A stretch of 16,441 bases of DNA, from positions 1 to 16,441 of the forward strand of contig CABUTS010000064.1 of NCBI GenBank assembly GCA_902494515.1, given 5' to 3'. Below the pieces are notes generated by a model that saw only the letters and a list, made by a program, of their open reading frames with translations, was not told the DNA's origin and made no database searches. This DNA comes from an uncultured Muribaculaceae bacterium (lineage in GTDB: Bacteria > Bacteroidota > Bacteroidia > Bacteroidales > Muribaculaceae). The first letter of the stretch is position 1, and each line of letters opens with the position of its first letter. The translations under genes and the position numbers were made by a program. Positions 1 to 6,616 of the stretch are shown here, in pieces.

Positions 1-153
1 CCAGCTAAACCCGCCGAGCCTGCTAAACCTGTTAAGCCCGCTGAGCCTGCCAAGCCAGCTAAACCCGCTGAGCCTGCCAAGCCTGTTCCCACTCCGGTGC
101 CCGTTCCGGATTATCCGGTCGGTTCCGAGGGCGACGATCCTCTCTTCGATTAA
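1..153 (+). CDS. C-terminal end of an unidentified protein with a Pro/Ala/Lys/Glu repeat tail (partial)
   Basis: The reading frame is open from the left edge and stops at a TAA at 151-153, giving 50 residues of a truncated protein. The visible part starts with three 9-residue repeats of the form P-x-K-P-A-E-P-A-K (x is A, V, A), encoded by a 27-bp DNA repeat. A PVPTPVPVP stretch follows, then an acidic end, EGDDPLFD. Such Pro/Ala/Lys-rich tails are low-complexity linkers found on many envelope or nucleic-acid-associated proteins, and they do not identify a family. The gene lies 59 bases before porX on the same strand and could share its transcript. I do not recognise the protein; its folded part lies outside the window. 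Confidence 0.7.
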   Translation, partial: PAKPAEPAKPVKPAEPAKPAKPAEPAKPVPTPVPVPDYPVGSEGDDPLFD

Positions 154-191
154 CGGCGCTCTCTTCGATTAACGGCGCTCTCTTCGATTAA
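140..191. repeat. 19-bp tandem repeat, 2.7 copies, covering a stop codon
   Basis: The unit CTCTCTTCGATTAACGGCG occurs at 140-158 and 159-177, and its first 14 bases recur at 178-191. Each copy contains the Leu-Phe-Asp-stop codons that end the upstream gene. Only the first copy is in that gene's frame, so the other two lie in the spacer before porX. The copies are identical, which suggests a recent slippage or duplication event. Confidence 0.9.
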
Positions 192-212
192 TATAGCTTC
201 AACTCCGCACCT

Positions 213-1754
213 ATGAGCGACTACAATATCCTTTGGGCCGACGATGAAATCGACCTCCTCAAACCCCATATCCTCTTCCTCAAGTCGAAGGGCTATGAGC
301 CCGTGACCGTGAACAACGGCCGCGACGCCCTCGAACTCGTGGAGTCACGCCCCTTCGACCTGGTGATTCTCGATGAAAATATGCCGGGCCTCACCGGTCT
401 CGAAACCCTCCAGAAGGTCAAGGAGATCTCCCCGCAGACACCTGTGATAATGATAACCAAGAGCGAGGAGGAGAACATAATGGACCAGGCTGTCGGCAAC
501 CAGATTGCCGACTATCTGATCAAGCCGGTGAATCCGATGCAGATTCTGATGTCGATCAAGCGGAATCTCCATCGCGACAAACTCGTCAGCGAGACTGCCA
601 CCGACGCTTACCGCCGCGAGTTCCCGGAGCTGTCGCGCATTATCAGCGATGCCTCTTCGATCGAGGAGTGGTATGCTGTTTACGAGAAGCTCACCGCCTG
701 GGAGCTGCGTCTGGCCTCCGCCGACACCAACATGGATGAGATGCTCCGCATGCAGAAGTCCGAGGCCGACGCTGCGTTTTACAAATTTGTAAAGCGGGAA
801 TACGAGGACTGGGTGACCACCGACAATCACCCGCTGATGTCGCCGCAGGTGTTCCGCAACACCATTTTCCCGCTGCTCGACAAGGGGGAGAAGGTGTTTT
901 TCATCGTCATCGACAATTTCCGTCTCGACCTGTGGCTGTCGATCAAACCGCTTTTGGCCGACTACTTCACCTTCGACGAGCAGCTCTACACCTCGATTCT
1001 CCCGACCGCCACGCAATATGCCCGCAACTCGATTTTCTCCGGTCTGATGCCCGTGGATATCGCCCGTATGTTTCCGCATCTGTGGGTCGACGAAGACGAG
1101 GAGGAGGGGAAGAACCTCAACGAGAGCGAGCTGATCAGCACGCAGTTCGACCGTTTCCGCCGCAAATGCAAGTTCTCCTACAACAAGGTCAACGACTCGG
1201 TCGGCGGCGAGAAGCTGTTGCGCGAGTTCTCGAACCTTCTGAACAACGACCTTAACGTCGTGGTCCTCAACTTTATAGATATGCTCTCCCACGCCAGGAC
1301 GGAGAGCAAGATGATCCGCGAGCTGGCCCGCACCGATGCCGCCTACCGTTCGCTGGCCGAGTCGTGGTTCCGCCACTCTTCGGCTTTGGAACTGTTCAAG
1401 CTGATCGCCCAGTCTGGGGTGAAGGTGGTGGTCACCACCGACCACGGCACCATCCGCGTCGATACCCCCGTGAAGGTTGTCGGCGACAAGAATACCAATA
1501 CCAACCTCCGATACAAGGTCGGCAAAAACCTCGGCTACAACTCCCGGCAGGTCTACGAAATCAAACGTCCGAAGGACTACGGACTCCCCAGTCCGAACGT
1601 CTCCTCAACTTATATTTTCGCCGGCAACAACGACTTTTTTGCTTACCCCAACAACTATAACTACTACGTTCAGTATTATTCCGAAACCTTCCAGCACGGC
1701 GGCATCTCCCTCGAAGAGATGCTCATCCCTCTGGTAACCCTGACTCCCCGTTAA
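213..1754 (+). CDS. porX: PorX-type response regulator with PglZ alkaline-phosphatase-like domain
   Basis: This 513-residue protein has an N-terminal receiver domain (about 5-120) with acidic pocket D10/D11, phospho-acceptor Asp54 in an LDENMPG context, Thr82 and Lys104 in LIKP. A helical linker follows, then a PglZ/alkaline-phosphatase-superfamily domain (about 225-513). Probable metal ligands are Asp234 (VIDNFR), Thr265/Thr267 (LPTAT), Asp410-His411 (TTDHG) and His495 (QHGG). In Porphyromonas and Flavobacterium, PorX works with the PorY kinase to control the type IX secretion system, and its PglZ domain hydrolyses cyclic oligonucleotides and oligoadenylate-type substrates; here this role is inferred from the architecture. 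All recognisable catalytic residues are present and the length is normal for the family. The TAA stop overlaps the tsaE ATG by one base, indicating translational coupling. No kinase or secretion gene is visible nearby. Confidence 0.93.
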   Translation: MSDYNILWADDEIDLLKPHILFLKSKGYEPVTVNNGRDALELVESRPFDLVILDENMPGLTGLETLQKVKEISPQTPVIMITKSEEENIMDQAVGNQIADYLIKPVNPMQILMSIKRNLHRDKLVSETATDAYRREFPELSRIISDASSIEEWYAVYEKLTAWELRLASADTNMDEMLRMQKSEADAAFYKFVKREYEDWVTTDNHPLMSPQVFRNTIFPLLDKGEKVFFIVIDNFRLDLWLSIKPLLADYFTFDEQLYTSILPTATQYARNSIFSGLMPVDIARMFPHLWVDEDEEEGKNLNESELISTQFDRFRRKCKFSYNKVNDSVGGEKLLREFSNLLNNDLNVVVLNFIDMLSHARTESKMIRELARTDAAYRSLAESWFRHSSALELFKLIAQSGVKVVVTTDHGTIRVDTPVKVVGDKNTNTNLRYKVGKNLGYNSRQVYEIKRPKDYGLPSPNVSSTYIFAGNNDFFAYPNNYNYYVQYYSETFQHGGISLEEMLIPLVTLTPR

Positions 1755-2191
1755 TGAAAAAAGAAATACATATTCCCTCCCTTGAGGCGCTCCCCGATGC
1801 CGTAAAGGAATTTGTCGGCCTGATGGGCGACGAAACCGTCTATGCTTTCCACGGCGAAATGGGCGCCGGGAAAACCACCTTCATCCGCGAACTTGTCAAA
1901 GCCCTCGGTGTCGATGAAGATGAAGCGAACTCCCCGTCGTTTTCCATCATCAACGAATACCGCTCGGACACCACCGCCGAACTGATTTACCACTTCGACC
2001 TATACCGTCTGGAATCCGTCGACGAAGCCCTGGAAATCGGAGTCGAGGATTACTTCGATTCCGGCGCCCTCTGTCTGCTCGAGTGGCCTGAGCGCATCGA
2101 ACCGCTCCTCCCCGACGACACCGTCGTGGTGAAAGTCACCGTCGACCCCGCCGACAACTCCCGTCTCCTCACCATCTCCTTCCCGGACTGA
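1754..2191 (+). CDS. tsaE: tRNA threonylcarbamoyladenosine biosynthesis ATPase TsaE
   Basis: TsaE is the cytoplasmic ATPase that works with TsaB, TsaD and TsaC to make the t6A37 modification in ANN-decoding tRNAs. This 145-residue protein has the expected length. It has a Walker A loop at 34-41 (GEMGAGKT), the SPSF switch-like motif at 60-63, the HFDLYRL motif at 80-86 and LLEWPER at about 108-114. The start is fixed by the TAATG overlap with the preceding gene. The porX-tsaE pairing appears to be a Bacteroidales arrangement with no obvious functional link. birA starts 8 bases downstream, so the three genes are probably one operon. Confidence 0.95.
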   Translation: MKKEIHIPSLEALPDAVKEFVGLMGDETVYAFHGEMGAGKTTFIRELVKALGVDEDEANSPSFSIINEYRSDTTAELIYHFDLYRLESVDEALEIGVEDYFDSGALCLLEWPERIEPLLPDDTVVVKVTVDPADNSRLLTISFPD

Positions 2192-2199
2192 TTCCGACT

Positions 2200-3090
2200 A
2201 TGATTCTGCGATTCGAGGAGCTGGATTCAACCTCCAGCTACCTGAAGTCACGGGCTGCGGAGCCTCTGCCGCAGTTCGCTGTGGTCGTGGCCGCCAACCA
2301 GAGTGCCGGCCGTGGGCAGCGCGGCAATTCCTGGGAGTCAGCTCCCGGGGAGAACCTGCTGATGTCCATGCTCTTTTATCCTCCGGAGTGGCTGACCCCC
2401 GACCGCCAGTTTCTCATCTCGCAATGCGTTGCCCTTGCCGTCGCCGATACCTATGAGGAGCTGCTCGATGGCTGCCCCCACCCCCCGGTGACCGTGAAAT
2501 GGCCCAATGACATCTACATCGGCGATAAAAAAGCCTGTGGCATCCTCATCGAAAATGCCCTGACAGCATCCGGGAATGGCGCCCGCATCGAGCGCTCCGT
2601 CCTCGGCATCGGCATGAACATCAACCAGCGAGTCTTCACCTCTCCGGCCCCCAACCCCGTCTCCGCCATACATTACACCTCCACCCCCATCCCCCTCGAT
2701 GCTGTCCTCGACCGCCTTATCAGCAACCTCGAGAGCCGCCTGACCGGCCTGCTGGAAGTCGGAAAGAATTGTTGTGAAGGGTCATTGTCCTCCGCAGTTG
2801 ACTTGGTGGAAAAAGATAAGATTTCCGCATCTATCGAGCAAATTTGCGCTGAAATCGCGCGGGAATACCGTTCCCGCCTTTGGCGTGGAACAGGCCTGCA
2901 TAAATGGCTGGTAATGAAAGGCTCCCTCGCCCCCGTGCCCCCCCTGCACACTGCCGCCACCCTCCCGGCCGACCCCGAAATCATCGAAGCCGAAATCCAC
3001 TCCGTCTCCTCCTCCGGCCCCATCACCCTCCGCCTCCCCTCCGGCGCCCTCCGCACCTTCGCCTTCAAAGAACTCTCCGCCATCCTGTAG
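2200..3090 (+). CDS. birA: Biotin--[acetyl-CoA-carboxylase] ligase, monofunctional (no DNA-binding domain)
   Basis: The enzyme activates biotin as biotinyl-AMP and attaches it to the carrier-protein lysine of acetyl-CoA carboxylase and related biotin enzymes. The 296 residues begin directly at the catalytic domain (ELDSTSSYLK), without the N-terminal helix-turn-helix of E. coli BirA, so it should not act as a repressor. Motifs seen are the biotinyl-AMP loop GRGQRG (37-42), KWPND (100-104), and KACGILIE (111-118) with the catalytic lysine at 111. A small C-terminal domain follows (about 240-296). Residues about 188-235 contain a Cys/Lys-rich segment encoded by DNA clearly more AT-rich than the rest of the gene, in the helical region before the conserved LWRxG-like stretch. 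That region varies between homologues, so this may simply be divergence. Confidence 0.93.
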   Translation: MILRFEELDSTSSYLKSRAAEPLPQFAVVVAANQSAGRGQRGNSWESAPGENLLMSMLFYPPEWLTPDRQFLISQCVALAVADTYEELLDGCPHPPVTVKWPNDIYIGDKKACGILIENALTASGNGARIERSVLGIGMNINQRVFTSPAPNPVSAIHYTSTPIPLDAVLDRLISNLESRLTGLLEVGKNCCEGSLSSAVDLVEKDKISASIEQICAEIAREYRSRLWRGTGLHKWLVMKGSLAPVPPLHTAATLPADPEIIEAEIHSVSSSGPITLRLPSGALRTFAFKELSAIL

Positions 3091-3147
3091 CAATTCGTCT
3101 AATCAATATTCTGTAGCAATTCTGCAGCATGACGGCCTAATCAACAT
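3085..3147. repeat. Imperfect direct repeat at the birA 3' end
   Basis: CTGTAGCAATTC occurs at 3085-3096, where it includes the birA stop codon, and again at 3111-3122. CTAATCAA occurs at 3099-3106 and again at 3137-3144. The two motifs are in the same order in both copies, the second with extra bases between them. This looks like a decayed duplication next to the methylase-like remnant. Confidence 0.75.
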
Positions 3148-3314
3148 CCTTTGAAAACCAATGATTGCAGCAGTGACTTTATCTCATTGCGGTTAAGAGC
3201 CTCGAATATCAGTGTGGCTTCCTCTGAATTATCGAAATCAAGCTGATAACACGTGTCGTCAACCATAATCGGTTTCCCCTCAAATCTTGCGTAAGGCTTT
3301 GATAATAAGCATAT
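3141..3314 (-). pseudogene. Remnant resembling the C-terminus of a type II restriction-modification methylase
   Basis: On the minus strand a 57-codon open stretch runs between an in-frame TAA (3315-3317) and a TGA (3141-3143). It contains KPYARFEGKPIM, VDDTCYQLDF, SEEATLIFEALN and SLLQSLVFKG. This closely resembles the region near the end of Eco57I-like N6-adenine methylase/restriction proteins, where GKPxMxDDTCY is followed by an LN...FLxSLxF segment and then a D-A-K-R-P-type motif. The last motif is missing: the frame stops right after VFKGC. Just upstream a neighbouring frame reads CKYAYYQS, suggesting a frameshift. Base composition is poorer in GC than the flanking genes. The best in-frame ATG would give a 41-residue peptide, but I read it as a relic. 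The family match is from memory of the motif pattern, not a search. Confidence 0.5.
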
Positions 3315-3326
3315 TTACACATTCCA

Positions 3327-3341
3327 CGTGCCAAAGGCACG
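3327..3341. other. Short perfect hairpin in the convergent spacer
   Basis: CGTGCC, loop AAA, GGCACG form a perfect 6-bp stem 31 bases downstream of the nuclease stop on the minus strand. There is no T-tract on either strand, so it is not a typical intrinsic terminator. It may be a mobile-element or REP-like scar next to the methylase remnant. Confidence 0.5.
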
Positions 3342-3372
3342 CCCGTACGTTTACGAATTTCGGCGTCGGGGA

Positions 3373-4356
3373 TTAGTGGCGGGGGAGGCGGGAGAAGGCG
3401 TTGAAGTCGCAGCGGGATTCCAGGGCGGTTTCGAGGCTGTCGGGGAGGGCGGCGAAGAAGTCGTAGCCGGTGGCTTCCTCGACGGCGTCGACCGTGACGG
3501 CGGCGCGCTGCATGCCCCCTTCAACGTAGCCGTTGGGCATGATGAAGCCGATGGCCCAGGGTTTTTCGGCGTAGGGGGCGAGGAGGACTTTGAAGAAACG
3601 CTGCGGCACTGCTACACCGGTGCCGCCGATGCGTGCTGCGGGACCGCTTTTGTCGAAAATCGGGCCGCAGATGATGATCAGGGCGGAGTCGGCCTGAGCG
3701 CGTACCCGGCATTTCTCTTCGAGCTTTTTCCATGCTCCGCGGTTCAGTTTTTCGTCCTGCGGGCAGATGTTGGTCATGTAGAACGACTCGCGCATTGCCT
3801 CGGGGTGCCATTTCATGTCGCCGGCCGGGGCCATGTGGCCGCGGTCGAAGCCGCTGTGGCGGTAGTCGTCGGGGGTGGCGCATCCGTCGACCTCGGGGTC
3901 GACTGAGAATCCCGGTTCGCGGGGTGTGTCGCCCTCGGTTTCGGCGCCGGTAAGTTCCCATGCCACCCAGTTGGGTTCGTGGGTGTCGCTGTTGAAGCTG
4001 ACGGTTATGCCGGTGTAGGGCAGCAGCTTCTGTTTCAGACCTTTGGGGTTACGGACCTCCATCAGCTCGGCGGCGGAAATCTGTCCGTCGGCCATTACGG
4101 GGTCGGCGGCGGGGCGCTCCTTGGCCGAGGAGATCAGATAGGCCACGAAGGCGATGACGGCCAGAGAGAGGATGATGCCGAGCGAGCGTACACCCCCTTT
4201 GCCCATCGGCCCGGCGGGGTCGATGCGGCGGCGGACTGAGCGACCGCTGCTGAAGTCGGAGCGGGAATTTACATGGCCCGGGCGGCCGTTTCCGGAGGTA
4301 CGGGTAAAATTACGGGACGCGCCCGAAGGACGCGCCCCGTTATTGCGGTTTGCCAT
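3373..4356 (-). CDS. Membrane-anchored DNA/RNA non-specific endonuclease (NUC1/EndA family)
   Basis: This 327-residue protein has a basic, Gly/Ser/Arg-rich N-terminal segment (about 1-56) and a single hydrophobic span at 57-76 (SLGIILSLAVIAFVAYLI), which should anchor it in the inner membrane. A beta-beta-alpha-metal nuclease domain follows (about 115-310). The active-site motif DRGHMAPAGDM begins at 171, with His174 as general base. Metal and catalytic partners follow in NICPQDEKLNRGAW (Asn196, Gln200, Asn205) and Glu213/Glu214. The family cleaves single- and double-stranded DNA and RNA using a divalent metal. The domain is predicted to face the periplasm, suggesting nucleic-acid scavenging or defence against incoming DNA (inference). 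It starts 3 bases after the stop of the upstream lipoprotein gene and is therefore probably translated from the same mRNA. Confidence 0.92.
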   Translation of the reverse strand: MANRNNGARPSGASRNFTRTSGNGRPGHVNSRSDFSSGRSVRRRIDPAGPMGKGGVRSLGIILSLAVIAFVAYLISSAKERPAADPVMADGQISAAELMEVRNPKGLKQKLLPYTGITVSFNSDTHEPNWVAWELTGAETEGDTPREPGFSVDPEVDGCATPDDYRHSGFDRGHMAPAGDMKWHPEAMRESFYMTNICPQDEKLNRGAWKKLEEKCRVRAQADSALIIICGPIFDKSGPAARIGGTGVAVPQRFFKVLLAPYAEKPWAIGFIMPNGYVEGGMQRAAVTVDAVEEATGYDFFAALPDSLETALESRCDFNAFSRLPRH

Positions 4357-4359
4357 TCT

Positions 4360-6048
4360 TTAGAGGATGGTTGAGAGATTGAAGTTCTTGAATTCGAGGT
4401 CGTTGAGAGCGCGCTGGGCGAGAGTGCGGTCGAGCTTCACGGCCTGACGGAGGTTGGAGGAAACCATCGAGTCGTTGTTGGTGCGGGCACCGAGAATTGC
4501 GGTCAGGTAGTAAGTCATGGCGTCGGGATTGTTGATCGAACCGAGGGTAGACTTGGCCTTGGAGTAGTTCTTGGTGAGAATCTGGGCCAGAGCGGCGTTG
4601 TTGCTCTTGGCGTCGCCGAAGGCGCGGACTGCGGAGTTGGCATCGCCGGTCATCAGGTAGTATGTGCCCATGGCGTCGCCGAGTTCATCGAGGCCGGCAG
4701 CGGAGCCGAACTTCTGGTTGGCCTGACGGTAGTCCTTGTTGAGCAGCGAAACCAGACCGAGGTTCATCTGAGGCTCGGAAGCGGCGGGGTTCAGGCGGGC
4801 AGCCTGGGCGAAGTTGGAGCGGGCAGCGTCGTAGTCGCCGTCGATATACTGTGCGAGACCGAGGTCGTTGTATGCGCGGTAGTCGTTGGGATAAAGCTCG
4901 GCAGCCTTGTTGTAGACCTTCTTCTTGTCGGCGTTGTTGTCGTAGAGGGTTGCGGTGTAGAGGAGCTCGTCAACGGTCAGCTTCTCGGGGCTCTTCTGGA
5001 AGTAGTCCATGAGTTCCTGGTCGGATTTGCCGATGACGTTGATGGAGGCGGTGATGCGGCTCTTGCGGAGCTGGGGCAGGATCTGGTCGGCCAGCTGGTC
5101 GAAGATCGAGGAGAGGTTGCGGATTTCCTTCTCGCGCTGCTCGGGATCCTTGTACATCGACAGAACGCTGAGGATCAGCTCCTTGTCCTGGATGTTGGAA
5201 GCGGCAACGAGCTTCTGGAAGCCTTCCCAGTCTTCGGGGGTGAAGTTGGCGGTGAGTTCGCCGAACTCGGTTACGTTGTCCTTCTTGAGGTTGCCCTTTA
5301 CGAAGGCGGTTGTGGCGTTTTCGCGCTTCTCGGCCAGCTTGGTGTTGAAGTCGAGCGAGCCTTCGGGGGAGGCGTAGGAAGAAACGTTGATTTCGGCAAT
5401 CTGACGGGTGGAGTCAGCGGCGGCATTCGCAATCTGGCTGTTGAGCGACTTCATGTCGGCGGAGTTAGCCTGAGCGTCGCGGATATTTGCCTGATTGATG
5501 AGGAAGTGGATGTCGGCGTTGTATTTCTCATTGATGACACGCTGGAACTTGTCGGGAGCGAGAGCGGGGCTTACAGACTTTGCGTCGGCCAGAGCGCCGG
5601 TTGCTACAACACCTTCGGCCACGGTCACGCGGGGCAGCACATACTGCTTGCCACCCTGCTGCACGAGGAATGCGAGCTGGAGGGTTGATTTCAGCATCTC
5701 GGGGGAGTAGTTGTACATTACGGGAATGGTGACATTGCCGCCGTTCTCATAGCTGATGACGGGGGAGTTTCCGCGCACCTTCTCGCCCTGGAAAGCATAG
5801 GGCTGAGAGCTGACTTCGCCGCCGTCGTAAACCAGGTAGGGAGTGACGGTAACCTGGGCGTTCTTAACGAAGAATTTGGCGGGAATTTTGGCGCTGACGG
5901 TGGCGGGAACGCGGTCACCGACAACTTCCAGGGGGTTGGGATTCACCGAAAAATAGTCGGCCTGAAACTGGCCGAGCTTTTTGTTGCAGCCTGTCAGCAT
6001 CACAACGGCTGCCGCAGCAAAGAGCGAAAAGCGAATTGAGCGATTCAT
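4360..6048 (-). CDS. Lipoprotein with OmpA-like and TPR regions
   Basis: This 562-residue protein has a lipoprotein signal: NRSIR, a hydrophobic core, and a LTGC lipobox with Cys21 as the lipidated residue. Residues about 28-150 form a beta-rich domain (VPATVSAKIPAKFF, TVTPYLVYDGG). Residues about 178-345 resemble an OmpA-like fold interrupted by an insertion: the motif VSSYASPEG (222-230) with NTKLAEKRENAT, and after about 80 residues SRITASINVIG (330-340). Tetratricopeptide-like helices follow (about 364-550). OmpA-like domains bind peptidoglycan and TPRs bind proteins, so a periplasmic or outer-membrane scaffolding role is plausible. The exact function is unknown to me. It heads a two-gene operon with the nuclease and has a good Bacteroidetes promoter upstream. 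Confidence 0.88.
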   Translation of the reverse strand: MNRSIRFSLFAAAAVVMLTGCNKKLGQFQADYFSVNPNPLEVVGDRVPATVSAKIPAKFFVKNAQVTVTPYLVYDGGEVSSQPYAFQGEKVRGNSPVISYENGGNVTIPVMYNYSPEMLKSTLQLAFLVQQGGKQYVLPRVTVAEGVVATGALADAKSVSPALAPDKFQRVINEKYNADIHFLINQANIRDAQANSADMKSLNSQIANAAADSTRQIAEINVSSYASPEGSLDFNTKLAEKRENATTAFVKGNLKKDNVTEFGELTANFTPEDWEGFQKLVAASNIQDKELILSVLSMYKDPEQREKEIRNLSSIFDQLADQILPQLRKSRITASINVIGKSDQELMDYFQKSPEKLTVDELLYTATLYDNNADKKKVYNKAAELYPNDYRAYNDLGLAQYIDGDYDAARSNFAQAARLNPAASEPQMNLGLVSLLNKDYRQANQKFGSAAGLDELGDAMGTYYLMTGDANSAVRAFGDAKSNNAALAQILTKNYSKAKSTLGSINNPDAMTYYLTAILGARTNNDSMVSSNLRQAVKLDRTLAQRALNDLEFKNFNLSTIL

Positions 6049-6129
6049 GAAATAGTTGAAAATATTCCGACCACCGCGGACATAGCGCCTAAGAAGCCGG
6101 TTGGGTAAAATGATAGTTTATTCTGAATG

Positions 6130-6160
6130 CAAAATTACTCATTTTTTAGCCCTGTTGCAA
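6130..6160 (-). promoter_or_regulatory. Promoter for the lipoprotein-nuclease operon
   Basis: Read on the minus strand, the -7 element TAATTTTG (6130-6137) matches TAnnTTTG exactly. It is preceded, after a 20-base spacer, by TTG at 6158-6160. The predicted transcript starts near 6123, leaving an untranslated leader of about 75 nt before the lipoprotein ATG at 6048. Confidence 0.65.
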
Positions 6161-6284
6161 TTCCATTTTGAGAAATCTCAACTAATTAAGGTTATAAAAA
6201 AAGGAGATTTTGTTAAAGAATATTAAAAGTATTATTGTTAATAAAATGTGTCAAGTGTGTAACATCAACGTAATAATAACGTCG

Positions 6285-6292
6285 TAACTTTG
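6285..6292 (+). promoter_or_regulatory. Putative -7 element TAACTTTG driving a short intergenic transcript
   Basis: TAACTTTG matches the Bacteroidetes TAnnTTTG -7 consensus on the plus strand. No clean TTG lies 19-21 bases upstream, so the -33 element is weak or absent. The surrounding 6190-6290 region is strongly AT-rich, as promoters in this group usually are. It is divergent from the lipoprotein promoter and about 325 bases before the rubrerythrin start. Confidence 0.45.
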
Positions 6293-6298
6293 CAACGC

Positions 6299-6452
6299 AA
6301 TTCACTCAGAGTTGCAATCAACCAAGTTAATAGCACTTAAATCGCCATATACCACAAGAACACAGTCTACAATTCAATAATAGAGCAAAGTAAATAAAAG
6401 ATACATCATTATCCTAGAGAACGGGCCGTCGAGATTGACGCCCCGTTTTTTT
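6299..6452 (+). ncRNA. Putative small RNA (about 150 nt) between a promoter and a strong terminator
   Basis: A TAACTTTG box (6285-6292) and an intrinsic terminator (6419-6452) frame about 150 bases with no plus-strand ATG-initiated ORF of useful length. The interior is A-rich and low in GC, in sharp contrast to the GC-rich genome, with little self-complementarity until the terminator stem. That composition fits a small RNA or an attenuated leader. If it were the rubrerythrin leader, the terminator would block most read-through. I do not recognise the sequence as a known RNA family; boundaries are inferred from promoter spacing and the T-tract. Confidence 0.4.
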
Positions 6453-6453
6453 G
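6419..6453 (+). terminator. Strong intrinsic terminator ending the intergenic transcript
   Basis: AACGGG (6420-6425) and CGTC (6427-6430) pair with GACG (6437-6440) and CCCGTT (6442-6447) around a GAGATT loop, with a single C-C mismatch. The stem is followed by an uninterrupted T-run to 6452. No coding gene ends upstream of it on the plus strand. Confidence 0.8.
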
Positions 6454-6459
6454 TTATAT

Positions 6460-6485
6460 GGCCCCGCGCGGGGCCTCGCGCGGGG
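6460..6485. repeat. GC-only palindrome with a repeated arm
   Basis: GGCCCCGCGCGGGGCC (6460-6475) is a perfect 16-bp palindrome. Its part CGCGCGGGG (6465-6473) is repeated directly at 6477-6485. It lies immediately after the T-run of the terminator, at the switch from an AT-rich to a G-rich spacer. The rest of 6486-6590 is G-rich on the plus strand and I see no gene in it. Confidence 0.75.
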
Positions 6486-6565
6486 TGGCGGGATTGGCGC
6501 GGGGGGGCGTTGGGTCGTGTAGGGCGTGGGGTCGGCAGGATGAAATTCCGGGCGGGGGCAAACTT

Positions 6566-6600
6566 TTTGGCGGGGCGGCGGGTTATGTATTGTAGACTTA
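6566..6600 (+). promoter_or_regulatory. Weak candidate promoter for rubrerythrin
   Basis: A TTTG (6566-6569) sits inside CTTTTTGG. Two imperfect -7 candidates follow: TATTGTAG at 6588 and TAGACTTA at 6593, each with two mismatches to TAnnTTTG. Spacing (18 or 23 bases) is also imperfect. An own promoter is expected because a strong terminator lies upstream, but this assignment is tentative. Confidence 0.25.
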
Positions 6601-6616
6601 ACTAAATTATAAAACT

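Noticed and set aside
345..1445. A 366-codon minus-strand open frame opposite porX
   Set aside because: The plus strand has complete receiver and PglZ motifs. The antisense product has no recognisable domain and arises from the same codon-bias effect.
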